A stretch of 64,000 bases of DNA from Methanomassiliicoccales archaeon (GTDB taxonomy: Archaea; Thermoplasmatota; Thermoplasmata; Methanomassiliicoccales; UBA472): the NCBI GenBank assembly GCA_036504055.1, contig DASXVU010000012.1, positions 16,227-80,226 of the forward strand, written 5' to 3'. A model generated the notes under the pieces. That model was not told the DNA's origin. It saw only the letters and a list, made by a program, of their open reading frames with translations, and did not search any database. The translations under genes and the position numbers were made by a program. Positions 27,483-36,146 of the stretch are shown here, piece after piece (within the stretch, counting starts at the first letter, position 1; every line of letters starts with the position of its first letter).

Positions 27483-28218
27483 CGTCCCCCTCCCTCCATG
27501 TCCTGCTTTCCGAATTCCCTATGATGACCGTGGAATGCATGTCGACGAACGAATCGTCCTCTGCCAGCGCTCCCAGGTCGGTGATCTTGGTCGTCTCTCC
27601 CTGACGGTAGGCGTTCTTCACGATCCCCACAGGCGTGCTCTTCGGCAGCTTCGTCAGCATCTTCTCGACCGTTTCCTTGAAATGCGCCTTCCGCGTCTTG
27701 CTCTTCGGATTGTACAGCACCACAGGTACATTCATTTCCAGTGCCAGACCGATCCTTTTCTCGATCAACGCCCAGGGCGTTAGAAGGTCGCTCAGGCTGA
27801 TGACCATGAAATCACTGGACAACGGAGAACCTAACCGCGAGGCGGCGGCGGTGGCTGCCGTTACCCCGGCGATGACCTCGTACTCCACCTCTATGCTGTT
27901 CCGCTCCATCACTTCCAGCACGATGCTTGCCATACCATAGACGCCAGCGTCTCCCCCGCTCACCATGGCCACCTTATGCTCTTTTGCCAGGTCGACCGCC
28001 TTCCTGGCCCTTTCGACCTCCTTGCCCATCGAGCTCATGATGACCTTTTTGCCTTCCAATGTGCCTTCCAGCAGGTCGATGTACATCCGGTTCCCAATGA
28101 CGTATTCCGATTCCCGGATGGCCGCCAAAGCCCGCTCTGTCAGCATATCGATGCTTCCCGGGCCGGTCCCGACGATGAACAGTTTTCCAGTCTCACTTTG
28201 CGATCGCGATTGTGACAT
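27430..28218 (-). CDS. cbiH: CbiH, cobalt-factor III C17-methyltransferase
   Basis: 262 residues, tetrapyrrole methylase fold: IVGTGPGSIDMLTERAL, VAMVSGGDAGVYGMASIVLE (conserved SGGDAGVYGMA), VIAGVTAATAAASRLGSPL and LYNPKSKTRK. It performs ring contraction with C17 methylation of cobalt-factor III. It overlaps cbiG by 26 nt and cbiC by 53 nt. Confidence 0.93.
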   Translation of the reverse strand: MSQSRSQSETGKLFIVGTGPGSIDMLTERALAAIRESEYVIGNRMYIDLLEGTLEGKKVIMSSMGKEVERARKAVDLAKEHKVAMVSGGDAGVYGMASIVLEVMERNSIEVEYEVIAGVTAATAAASRLGSPLSSDFMVISLSDLLTPWALIEKRIGLALEMNVPVVLYNPKSKTRKAHFKETVEKMLTKLPKSTPVGIVKNAYRQGETTKITDLGALAEDDSFVDMHSTVIIGNSESRTWREGDDVRGIITPRGYDRKYVY

Positions 28219-29062
28219 TCCCCTCTGCCCTCCTCTCCATTACCAATTCATGATGTTTCGAAAGAGCCAACGCCGACGGCTCAGCCACGCCCACCAGGCC
28301 GATGAGGCCGGCCTTGGAAGGCGTTACTCCCTGGTTCGAATTGATTGTCTCGTCATCGACGAAGACCAGATCTCCGCCTAGCTCATAGACCGCTTCGATC
28401 AGTCCCTTCTCTCTTCTCTTCTTGACCGTGGTGGAGTACGCCAGGACGTCGTCGGCCCCAATGCCCACATCCTTCAACGTTCTGTTCACCAGGTCCACGA
28501 TCTCTTCCTTGGTCGTTCCGGTGTTGCATCCCAGCCCAACGATGTGGCTTCCCTTTCTGAAAAGGATCGAGACCTTCGGCCCGGCTATGACCACCGCAGG
28601 CCCTTCTATCGCATGGACCGGCACATCCCCTTCCAGGAAACCCCTGTTCACCGCTACGGTCGATTTTGGGTTCATTATTGTCAAGCCATGTTCTTCCATG
28701 ATCATCTCGACCGATGCCTTTCCGTTCGCCTCGGTGGCCGTCGTTATTACCGGTTCGGCCCCGATCCCGGCTAGCCTTTTCGCCAGCTCATTGGCCCCAT
28801 GGTGCCCTCCGACCAAAGGTATGGCATAACGAAGACCGGACGGAACCACGACGACCGCGGGGTCGGTCCATTTGTCCCGGAGCAACGGTGCGATCTTGCG
28901 CACGACGATCCCCATCGCCATGACCGCGACTATGTGCTTGCCTTCCCGGAACGCGTTCTCAAATGCCCTATCGTCATAGAGGACCAGTTCAGCCCCCAGA
29001 TGCTCGGCGACGAGTGCGGCGTCCTCATCTCCGGCAAAACCGATGACTTGCGCCTCGCTCAT
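28193..29062 (-). CDS. cbiG: CbiG, cobalt-precorrin-5A hydrolase
   Basis: 289 residues. Opens the delta-lactone of cobalt-precorrin-5A, releasing acetaldehyde. The N-terminal half has MAMGIVVRKIAPLL and VVPSGLRYAIPLVGGHHGAN; the C-terminal CbiG_C domain has VGLGCNTGTTKEEI, a slight variant of the usual GCRRGT, then FVDDETINSNQGV and GLVGVAEPSALA. ATG overlaps the cbiF stop. Confidence 0.9.
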   Translation of the reverse strand: MSEAQVIGFAGDEDAALVAEHLGAELVLYDDRAFENAFREGKHIVAVMAMGIVVRKIAPLLRDKWTDPAVVVVPSGLRYAIPLVGGHHGANELAKRLAGIGAEPVITTATEANGKASVEMIMEEHGLTIMNPKSTVAVNRGFLEGDVPVHAIEGPAVVIAGPKVSILFRKGSHIVGLGCNTGTTKEEIVDLVNRTLKDVGIGADDVLAYSTTVKKRREKGLIEAVYELGGDLVFVDDETINSNQGVTPSKAGLIGLVGVAEPSALALSKHHELVMERRAEGNVTIAIAK

Positions 29063-29778
29063 GAATATAGCACCGAGTTCTTGTAGCGCTGTTCAGGATC
29101 GACTATCCCGCCGATGAGGATCAGGGCCGTCTTCTCGATCCCTGCCTCTCTGGCCTTGGAACAGATATCACCCACGGTGCCTTTGACCACTTTCTGGTCG
29201 GGCCAGGAAGCATGATAGACGACGGCCGCGGGCGTGTCCTTGGGACACGTCACCTTATCCATGATGTCCTCCATCTTATCGGTGCCAAGGAAGATGACCA
29301 GCGATTCCCCTCGACCAGACAGTTCCGCGATCTTGTCGGACTCCAGTGTGGCTCCGGCCGGCCTGGTCACGATGAGGGTGTCAGACACTCCTTTTAGCGT
29401 CAACTGGGTCTTTAGAGCGGCGGCAGCAGCGAACATCGAAGAAACCCCGGGAACGATCTCAACATCGATGCCCATGGCCTTGAGGTCGAAGATCTGCTCC
29501 ACTATCGATCCGAAGATCGAGGGGTCGCCGCTATGCAGCCTGACCACGCGTTTGCCCTTGGACAGGCCATCTACTATCGCTCTGGTCGTCTCCTCCAGGC
29601 TCATGCCCCAGCTGTCCAATTTTATCTCGGCCGGTGATCGGTCGACAATGACCGGATTGACAAGGGAACCTGCATAGATCAGTACGTCTGCCCGCATGAC
29701 CAGGTCCATCCCCTTTACGGTGATCAAATCCGGATCCCCTGGCCCTGCGCCCACGAATTGAACGATCGCCATATTCAT
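29059..29778 (-). CDS. cbiF: CbiF, cobalt-precorrin-4 C11-methyltransferase
   Basis: 239 residues with FVGAGPGDPDLITVKG near the N-terminus, VVRLHSGDPSIFGSIVEQ and VPGVSSMFAAAAAL, the signatures that separate CbiF/CobM from other tetrapyrrole methylases. Methylates C11. ATGA overlaps with cbiL upstream and cbiG downstream. Confidence 0.93.
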   Translation of the reverse strand: MNMAIVQFVGAGPGDPDLITVKGMDLVMRADVLIYAGSLVNPVIVDRSPAEIKLDSWGMSLEETTRAIVDGLSKGKRVVRLHSGDPSIFGSIVEQIFDLKAMGIDVEIVPGVSSMFAAAAALKTQLTLKGVSDTLIVTRPAGATLESDKIAELSGRGESLVIFLGTDKMEDIMDKVTCPKDTPAAVVYHASWPDQKVVKGTVGDICSKAREAGIEKTALILIGGIVDPEQRYKNSVLYS

Positions 29779-30383
29779 CGCCTCGCGAACATTATCGAGA
29801 AATAGTCGCTGTGCTCGGGCATTTCCTCTTCTGTGTAGATCTTCTCTCCTGACATGTAGATCCTTTCCGCCAAGTGGAACTCTCGGTAGCCTTGTTCCTT
29901 CAGCTCGAGCATCTTATCCCGAGGATGCCTTACTTTTAGCAACACCATACTCTCAGGCTCTGATCCGTCAGAGACCACGAATCCACCGTTGATCGACAGC
30001 CCCGCCACACGAGAGGCGAACGCGGTGATGGAGCTGATCCCTGGCTCCACCTCGAACTGTATCTCTGGATATTTGGCATACATGATGTGGCACAGCCTTG
30101 AGAACGTGGAATAGAAACTCGGATCTCCGATCATTCCGAAGATAACCATCCCTTTCTTGGCGAATGGTGCTATCCGTTCGCCCTGGGCCTCTAGCCTCTT
30201 CCTTATGAGGTCCTCATCCCCGGTCATCGGAAAGTCGAGGACTTCCGGTTCCACGTGGTCCCTTACCAGTTCATAGGCTATTTTTCCCGGAACGAACACT
30301 TTGTCCGCTGATTTGAGAAGCCTCACTGCTTTCAGAGTGAGCAGCTCTTTGTCCCCTGGCCCTAACCCTAGTCCGATCAGCAT
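29775..30383 (-). CDS. cbiL: CbiL, cobalt-factor II C20-methyltransferase
   Basis: 202 residues with GLGLGPGDKELLTLKAVRLL at the N-terminus, FGMIGDPSFYSTFSRLCH and VEPGISSITAFASRVAG, matching precorrin-2/cobalt-factor II C20-methyltransferases. It commits cobalt-factor II to the corrin branch. The start has GGGGATT about 3 nt upstream, and the gene begins 10 nt after cbiT. Confidence 0.9.
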   Translation of the reverse strand: MLIGLGLGPGDKELLTLKAVRLLKSADKVFVPGKIAYELVRDHVEPEVLDFPMTGDEDLIRKRLEAQGERIAPFAKKGMVIFGMIGDPSFYSTFSRLCHIMYAKYPEIQFEVEPGISSITAFASRVAGLSINGGFVVSDGSEPESMVLLKVRHPRDKMLELKEQGYREFHLAERIYMSGEKIYTEEEMPEHSDYFSIMFARR

Positions 30384-30392
30384 TTGAATCCC

Positions 30393-30920
30393 CTACCTTT
30401 CCCTGCACCCTACTATGATAAAGACCGGATCGATCGGTTTGAACATCATCGATCCCGCCAGTTGATATGATCTGGCAACATTGACCTGGAGGGCCTCTTT
30501 GAAGGTTCCAAGTCTATTCATTGTCGACACCGCGTCCTCCAGCGTTCTGGTTAGGACCGCATTGACCACCACGGTCCTGACCTTCAGTCGGTCAAGCTCC
30601 TCCAAGGTCTCCTTCAGCCCTTTGGAACCTCCAAGGAATGCCACATCGATCTGCGGGTCGTTCCTCAGGTACTCCGCGGCAGTGCAATGGTGGAAATCGA
30701 TGTTCTTTGAACCGGCCTTTTCAGACTCAAGTCTGGCATACGCAATCGCCTCGGCCCGGATATCGACCGCATCGACCTTTGCGCATATCTTGGCCGCCTC
30801 GATGCTCACTTTTCCCGTCCCGCAGCCTAGATCTGCGAAAATATCCTCTCTGCGCAATCCCGACTTGAATAGCGAGACTGCGAGAACTTCGTCCTGCGTA
30901 GGTCCTCCCGGAAGCGTCAT
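30393..30920 (-). CDS. cbiT: CbiT, cobalt-precorrin-6B C15-methyltransferase (decarboxylating)
   Basis: About 175 residues, a class I (Rossmann) SAM methyltransferase rather than a tetrapyrrole-methylase fold. Motif I FADLGCGTGKVSIEAA at about residues 31-46. It decarboxylates the C12 acetate and methylates C15. ATG 30920 is chosen because AGGG is 5 nt upstream and a TATA box at 30953-30959 would start transcription near 30930; the frame open to 31010 runs through the operators. First gene of cbiT-L-F-G-H-C-D-E. No cbiJ is present. Confidence 0.88.
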   Translation of the reverse strand: MTLPGGPTQDEVLAVSLFKSGLRREDIFADLGCGTGKVSIEAAKICAKVDAVDIRAEAIAYARLESEKAGSKNIDFHHCTAAEYLRNDPQIDVAFLGGSKGLKETLEELDRLKVRTVVVNAVLTRTLEDAVSTMNRLGTFKEALQVNVARSYQLAGSMMFKPIDPVFIIVGCRER

Positions 30921-30930
30921 TTGACCCTGA

Positions 30931-30982
30931 GTTGGATAATACATCCAACTCCTATAAAACATTATTGGATGTATCATCCAAT
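30931..30982 (-). promoter_or_regulatory. cbi operon promoter with two palindromic operators
   Basis: Two 19-bp palindromes share the form TTGGAT-N5-ATCCAA: GTTGGAT/ATCCAAC at 30931-30949 and ATTGGAT/ATCCAAT at 30964-30982, centres 33 nt apart (three helical turns). The minus-strand TATA box GTTTTATAGG (30951-30960) lies exactly between them. The proximal copy covers the likely transcription start, a classic repressor layout. Confidence 0.7.
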
Positions 30983-31031
30983 TAGTTCCACTCTGGGTCA
31001 TTGACTGCAAGGGTTTAGCCCTGTCCAGATG

Positions 31032-31051
31032 TTAGGGAATAAGATTATAGA
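31032..31051 (+). promoter_or_regulatory. hem operon promoter with TTAGGGAATAA half-site
   Basis: TTAGGGAATAA (31032-31042) lies immediately before a TATA-like GATTATAGAA (31043-31052), about 85 nt before the first hem-operon gene. It is the reverse complement of the half-site found at the cfb and ABC-importer promoters. Only one full half-site is seen here. Confidence 0.4.
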
Positions 31052-31136
31052 ATGCTTCAAATAAGCCTCTTCTGTATGTCCTTTTCTGGATAGGTCCGAT
31101 TATCGGAAACGTCAGGAATTAGGGAGACGAACGCCG

Positions 31137-31772
31137 GTGTTACCGTTAATGTTAGACGCACGCGGGAAGCGTGTCATCGTGTTCGGGGGCGGGGAGGTCG
31201 GGTTACGCAAGGCTCTGTTCTTTGCCCGTGAGGCCGATGTCACCGTAGTAAGTAGGACCTTCGTTCCAGGGTTCGGATCGGTCGAAAAGGAAGTCAAGAG
31301 GATAGAATCAGAGATCGGTACCGAGCAGGAAGCATTGATCGACGTTTCCGATTTTGTCATCATTGCCACAGGTGACCGCGAGCTGAATGACAGGCTAGAG
31401 GCCAGAGCAATTGGGTCTGGCAAGTTCTGCAATCGAGCGGACGGGATATCGTCGTTCCTCATCCCTTCCGTTGTAGAGCGGCGCAACTTCCTGGTAGCGA
31501 TATCCACCATGGGCAGGAGCCCCGCGATGTCCCGCTACCTCAGGAGAGAGGTCGAGGCGAACCTCGGCGCGGAGATGTCCCTGATGATCGATCTTCAGGA
31601 GGAACTGAGAAAGAAGGCCAGGTGCCTCATTCCAGGCCAGCTGGAAAGGGAAAGATTCCTCTGGAACGTCCTGGGAGATGAATCCATATGGGAAGCGCTA
31701 GGTCATGACCCGGACCAGGCTAAGATCATAGCGTTCAGAAAGCTGGAGGCGGAACGTGCAGACCATATTTAG
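31137..31772 (+). CDS. Precorrin-2 dehydrogenase / siroheme-synthase N-domain (Met8p/SirC-like)
   Basis: 211 residues. NAD-binding VIVFGGGEVGLRKALFF follows the N-terminal MLPLMLDARGKR, the usual beginning of Met8p/CysG-B proteins. It oxidises precorrin-2 to sirohydrochlorin, the branch point for F430, cobamide and siroheme. Family members may also chelate iron, but that cannot be judged here. The GTG start at 31137 has AGGGAG 10 nt upstream. First gene of the operon, overlapping hemA by 17 nt. Confidence 0.87.
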   Translation: MLPLMLDARGKRVIVFGGGEVGLRKALFFAREADVTVVSRTFVPGFGSVEKEVKRIESEIGTEQEALIDVSDFVIIATGDRELNDRLEARAIGSGKFCNRADGISSFLIPSVVERRNFLVAISTMGRSPAMSRYLRREVEANLGAEMSLMIDLQEELRKKARCLIPGQLERERFLWNVLGDESIWEALGHDPDQAKIIAFRKLEAERADHI

Positions 31773-33078
31773 TGCCCATATCACCCACAAGAGCGCCGGT
31801 CTTGATCAGATGGAGGCCATCGGCGGCCAGGAACCGGTCGAGATGCTGCACGACATAATGGCCTTGGAAGGGGTCAAGGAGTGCGCCCTGCTCAAGACTT
31901 GCAACCGGGTGGAGATCTATACCGTCACCGAGGAGTATGGGACCACCAGAAAGAAGGTGGAGGAGTACATCAACGGATTCATACCGTTCAACAACCATGA
32001 GAACCTGGTCCAGTTCCTGACAAATATGGACTCCGTCCGGCATCTCCTGCGAGTATCGAGCGGTCTGGAGTCTATGATAATCGGCGAGGACCAGATCCAG
32101 ATGCAGGTGAAGGAGTCCTTTGACCGGGCACTTCATGAAAAATGCCTCGGCCCGGTGCTCTCACTGGTGTTCCGAAAGAGCATAAGTGTCGGGAAGAAGG
32201 TGAGGACGGAGACCGGCGTCAACAAAGGATGCGTCTCCATCGGGTCCGCCGCGGTCGAGATGGCCGAGTCAAAGCTGGGCAGCCTGAAGAACAAGAACGT
32301 CCTGGTGATCGGGGCGGGAGAGATGGCCACGCTGATCGCCAAACATCTGATAGGGAAGGGTCCGGAGACGGTCTTCGTTTCCAATCGCACCTATTCGAGG
32401 GCGGTCGAGCTGGCCTGGGCGCTGAATGGAAAAGCGATACGTTTCGACGCTCTCAATCATTTCCTGGCCCAATCGGACGTGGTTCTGGTGGCCACCTCGG
32501 CCTCTCACATGGTCCTGGAGAAGCGCCATCTCGAATCGGCCATGTCGTTGAGGGAACAAAAAGGTCCAATGCTGGTGATCGACGTTTCGTTCCCGCGCAA
32601 CGTCTCTCTGGACATTCAAGAGGTTCCGGATGTCCAACTGTACGATATCGATGGCCTAAGGGACGTGGCACAGGAGAACGTCATGCGCAGGAAAAGCGAA
32701 ATGCGCAGCGCCGAAAGGATAATCTCCGAGGAACTGGACCTACTGGACAGATCGCTGGAGGAGATGAGGGCCGGGCTGATGCTGAGCCGACTATACCGTA
32801 AGTTCAACGAGATACGCGAGAGAGAAGTGATCAAGGCATCGAACAGATTGGCTTCGGGGGAGGATGCTCATGAGGTCATCGATGATTTCGCCAGGTCGCT
32901 GATGAACCGCTTCCTGGCCGATCCGACAGAAGTGATCAAATGCGCCACCAGGAATGGGGACGACCGCCTGCTGGACACGACGATGGAATTGTTCAAGATA
33001 GAGGGTGATGTAGGTGTTTCCGGAGTGCAGACCGAGAAGATTGCGGATGAATGCCACGGTTCGGGAGATGGTCCGTGA
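31756..33078 (+). CDS. hemA: Glutamyl-tRNA reductase
   Basis: 440 residues. Reduces glutamyl-tRNA to glutamate-1-semialdehyde with NADPH, the first step of tetrapyrrole synthesis. The catalytic cysteine is C49 in [29 protein letters not shown] is the substrate-site motif; [17 protein letters not shown] binds NADPH; a C-terminal dimerisation helix follows. The GTG start has GGAGG 6 nt upstream. The C-terminal tail overlaps hemB by 65 nt. Confidence 0.95.
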   Translation: MQTIFSAHITHKSAGLDQMEAIGGQEPVEMLHDIMALEGVKECALLKTCNRVEIYTVTEEYGTTRKKVEEYINGFIPFNNHENLVQFLTNMDSVRHLLRVSSGLESMIIGEDQIQMQVKESFDRALHEKCLGPVLSLVFRKSISVGKKVRTETGVNKGCVSIGSAAVEMAESKLGSLKNKNVLVIGAGEMATLIAKHLIGKGPETVFVSNRTYSRAVELAWALNGKAIRFDALNHFLAQSDVVLVATSASHMVLEKRHLESAMSLREQKGPMLVIDVSFPRNVSLDIQEVPDVQLYDIDGLRDVAQENVMRRKSEMRSAERIISEELDLLDRSLEEMRAGLMLSRLYRKFNEIREREVIKASNRLASGEDAHEVIDDFARSLMNRFLADPTEVIKCATRNGDDRLLDTTMELFKIEGDVGVSGVQTEKIADECHGSGDGP

Positions 33079-33988
33079 GACCAGGCTGTCGACGAAGGAC
33101 CTGATAAGCCCCATCTTCGTGGACGAGAACAGTACCAAACCGAAGGAGATCCAGTCCATGCCGGGGGTATTCAACCTTCCGATGGACCAGGTCGTCAATG
33201 AAGCCAACCAGGTCTCTCAGCTTGGGATACCGGCGGTGTTGCTGTTCGGCATTCCGAAGAAAAAGGATGAGGGGGGCAGTGAGGCCTGGAGCGCCGCCGG
33301 CGTGGTCCAAAGGGCCATCAGGGAGATCAAGAACGGGTCCGATGTGGCAGTGATAGCCGATCTCTGCCTTTGCGAGTATACATCGCATGGTCACTGCGGG
33401 GCTGTGAAGGACGGTCAGGTGATGAACGATGAGACGATCGAACTGTATGGCCGCACCGCGGTCGCCCAGGCCAGGGCCGGAGCCGACATGGTCGCTCCAA
33501 GCGGAATGATGGACGGTCAGGTGTTCGCCATCCGCAGGGCGCTGGACGAGGCCGGTTTCGAGGACGTGCCGATCATGTCATATTCCGCAAAATACGCCTC
33601 GGCGTTCTACGGACCGTTCCGGGATGCCGCCCAATCGACCCCTCAGTTCGGGGACCGACGGACGCATCAGATGGACCCAGGGAACGCGCGGGAAGCGTTG
33701 AGGGAGATGGAAGAGGATCTGGTGGAGGGCGCGGACATACTGATGGTAAAGCCTGCCCTGGCATATCTGGACGTAATAAAGGAGGCGAGGGCGAGGTTCG
33801 ATGCCCCTATCGCCGCCTACAATGTCTCAGGTGAGTATTCGATGATCAAGGCGGCCGCCCGCAACGGCTGGATAGACCATGACCGGGCGATGATTGAATC
33901 TCTGACATCGATAAAACGTGCTGGAGCCGACATGATGATCACGTATTTTGCCAAGGATGCTGCGAAGCTGATCAGGGGCGGTAACTGA
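33014..33988 (+). CDS. hemB: Porphobilinogen synthase (ALA dehydratase)
   Basis: 324 residues. Condenses two 5-aminolevulinates. The metal-binding [14 protein letters not shown] (C-x-C-x7-C) indicates a zinc-dependent enzyme; Schiff-base lysines lie in SYSAKYAS and [11 protein letters not shown]. The GTG start at 33014 gives the usual N-terminus [11 protein letters not shown] and has GAGGGTG upstream within hemA. Shares one base with the hemL start. Confidence 0.95.
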   Translation: MFPECRPRRLRMNATVREMVRETRLSTKDLISPIFVDENSTKPKEIQSMPGVFNLPMDQVVNEANQVSQLGIPAVLLFGIPKKKDEGGSEAWSAAGVVQRAIREIKNGSDVAVIADLCLCEYTSHGHCGAVKDGQVMNDETIELYGRTAVAQARAGADMVAPSGMMDGQVFAIRRALDEAGFEDVPIMSYSAKYASAFYGPFRDAAQSTPQFGDRRTHQMDPGNAREALREMEEDLVEGADILMVKPALAYLDVIKEARARFDAPIAAYNVSGEYSMIKAAARNGWIDHDRAMIESLTSIKRAGADMMITYFAKDAAKLIRGGN

Positions 33989-35268
33989 TGAACGAAAGGA
34001 GCAACTCCAAAGCATTGTTCGAACAGGCCAAGGAACTGATCCCCGGTGGTGTGTCCAGTCCGGTCCGGGCCTTCCAGCCGTATCCTTGTTACATCAAAGC
34101 TGGCAAAGGGAGCAGGATAACCGATGTGGATGACAACGAGTACCTCGATTATTGCATGGCCTACGGTCCTTTGATCCTAGGTCATGCCTACCCGAAGGTC
34201 GTCGAGGCCATCAGGTCCCAGGCAGACCTGGGCACCCTATACGGTGCGCCGATAGAGAAGGAGATCGAATTTGCCCGCCTGATCAACCGCTGCTATCCAT
34301 CCATGGAGATGATGAGGTTCGTGAACTCGGGGACCGAGGCGACCATGCATGCCATCCGATTGGCGCGCGGTTACTCCGGGCGCAAGAAGATCATCAAGGT
34401 GGAGGGGGCGTTCCACGGTTCGCACGATGCCGTTCTGGTGAAGGCCGGTTCAGGCGCAACGACCCATTCGATACCAGATTCCGCAGGAGTGCCCGAGGAG
34501 GTGACCAGGAACACCCTGATCGTTCCCTACAATGATCCTGATTCAGTGATCCGTTCGATCAGGGAGAACAGGAACGAGGTGGCGGCCATGATCCTGGAGC
34601 CGGTAATAGGTAACGCCGGGCCGATTCTGCCCAAGGAAGGGTACCTCAGGCATCTGCGGGAGATAGCCACCGACGAGGATGTGCTGCTGATCTTCGACGA
34701 GGTCATAACCGGCTTCAGATTGGCCTTGGGCGGGGCCCAGGAGCATTATCACGTCCGACCGGACATCACCACTCTGGGCAAGATCGCCGGGGGCGGTATG
34801 CCCATAGGGGTCTTCGGGGCCTCAAAGGAGATCATGGGCAGGATATCGCCATCGGGCAATGTCTACCAGGCAGGAACTTTCAGCGGCAACCCCATGTCCT
34901 TGACCGCCGGCATCGAGACGGTCAGAGAGCTCGCCACGATCGGGCACGAATCACTGAATGCCAACGGCGAGCGGTTGAGGCAAGGGTTGGAGGCGATACT
35001 GAACGAGTTCCATGTCCGGTATCGGGTCTCGGGCATCGGGTCAATGTTCCAGGTGTTCTTCACGACCGGCGAGGTCAATAACTATCAGGATGCGAAGAGG
35101 AGCGACTCCGTCCTGTTCATGAAGGTGTTCCATAAGCTGTTGGAGAACGGGATATACCTTCCTCCCTCGCAATATGAGACGAATTTCCTTTCCACGGCGC
35201 ACACTGAATCGGATGTAGATGACACCGTAAGCGCTTTCGCCATGGCACTGGGGGAGGTGACCAGATGA
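33988..35268 (+). CDS. hemL: Glutamate-1-semialdehyde 2,1-aminomutase
   Basis: 426 residues, a PLP enzyme of aminotransferase fold type I that makes 5-aminolevulinate. It begins with ELIPGGVSSPVRAFQ, has RFVNSGTEATMHAIRLARG, DEVITGFR and the PLP lysine in TTLGKIAGGGMP, plus the aminomutase-specific NVYQAGTFSGNPMS. Overlaps hemC by ATGA. Confidence 0.96.
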   Translation: MNERSNSKALFEQAKELIPGGVSSPVRAFQPYPCYIKAGKGSRITDVDDNEYLDYCMAYGPLILGHAYPKVVEAIRSQADLGTLYGAPIEKEIEFARLINRCYPSMEMMRFVNSGTEATMHAIRLARGYSGRKKIIKVEGAFHGSHDAVLVKAGSGATTHSIPDSAGVPEEVTRNTLIVPYNDPDSVIRSIRENRNEVAAMILEPVIGNAGPILPKEGYLRHLREIATDEDVLLIFDEVITGFRLALGGAQEHYHVRPDITTLGKIAGGGMPIGVFGASKEIMGRISPSGNVYQAGTFSGNPMSLTAGIETVRELATIGHESLNANGERLRQGLEAILNEFHVRYRVSGIGSMFQVFFTTGEVNNYQDAKRSDSVLFMKVFHKLLENGIYLPPSQYETNFLSTAHTESDVDDTVSAFAMALGEVTR

Positions 35269-36146
35269 TCCTGGGAACTAGGGGCAGCAGGCTGGCAATG
35301 GCCCAGTCCGATATGGTCCTGAAGCTGATGAGGGAAAGATATCCGGAGGAGATGATGGAACTGAAGATCGTCTCCACCGTCGGCGATCGCGTCAGAGACC
35401 AGCCCTTGGCATCCCTGGGCGGCTTCGGTGCTTTCGTCAAGGAGCTGGACAATAAGATCCTCTCGGGAGAGATCGACATCGCGGTGAACAGCCTGAAGGA
35501 TATGCCCGTGGTGCCGACGGAAGGCACCGAGATAGCCGCCATCCTGCCCCGCGGGAATGTGGAGGATGTGCTGGTCTCGACCGTCCCTCTCGAGCGCATG
35601 CCGCCAGGTTCTGTCATAGGCACGTCCAGCGTAAGACGCCGCTGTCTGCTCCTTAACCTGCGGCCAGACCTGGTGGTCAAGGACCTCCGGGGCAATGTGC
35701 CGACCAGAGTGGGAAAGATGAGGGACGGGACCTTCGATGGCATAGTCCTGGCAAGGGCTGGAATAGAGAGGCTGAACCTCGACTGCAAGATGTACGTCCT
35801 GGACCCGGAGCAGTTCATCCCCGCCGTCGGGCAGGGGGCGATAGCCATAGTGTGCAAGGAGGGTTCTCCGTACTCACGGATGCTGGCGGCCTTCGACGAT
35901 GCGGACACCAGGACATGCGTGGAGGCGGAACGGTACGTGATGAGGTCGCTGGGAGGGGGGTGCTCGATCCCTATCGGGATCTGGGCGACAAAGAGCGACA
36001 TCTCGCTCCGTCTGCGCGCCATCGTCATGGACTCGGATGGAATGACATCCTTCCGTCTGGACCGCTCGATCGACATTGGATCACTGGATGAGGGCCTTGA
36101 TTCGGTGTCCAAAGAGCTCTTGTATGCCTGGGAGTTGGTCAAATGA
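35265..36146 (+). CDS. hemC: Hydroxymethylbilane synthase
   Basis: 293 residues. Polymerises four porphobilinogens. GTRGSRLAMAQSDMV at the N-terminus; SLKDMPV; GTSSVRRRC with substrate-binding arginines; the dipyrromethane-cofactor cysteine in SLGGGCSIPIG near residue 235. Overlaps cobA by ATGA. Confidence 0.96.
   Translation: MILGTRGSRLAMAQSDMVLKLMRERYPEEMMELKIVSTVGDRVRDQPLASLGGFGAFVKELDNKILSGEIDIAVNSLKDMPVVPTEGTEIAAILPRGNVEDVLVSTVPLERMPPGSVIGTSSVRRRCLLLNLRPDLVVKDLRGNVPTRVGKMRDGTFDGIVLARAGIERLNLDCKMYVLDPEQFIPAVGQGAIAIVCKEGSPYSRMLAAFDDADTRTCVEAERYVMRSLGGGCSIPIGIWATKSDISLRLRAIVMDSDGMTSFRLDRSIDIGSLDEGLDSVSKELLYAWELVK

Noticed and set aside
31119..31126. TTAGGGAG as a second regulatory half-site of the hem promoter
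   Set aside because: It lies 10 nt before the GTG start and is better explained as the Shine-Dalgarno sequence; it is also in the same orientation as the upstream half-site, not inverted.
30921..31136. Possible cobalamin riboswitch between cbi and hem operons
   Set aside because: No B12-box-like sequence or suitable multi-helix structure seen; the region is explained by two divergent promoters with palindromic operators.
35117..36142. 341-codon minus-strand open frame opposite hemC
   Set aside because: Complementary to hemC, Ser/Arg/Thr rich without family features; a shadow frame.
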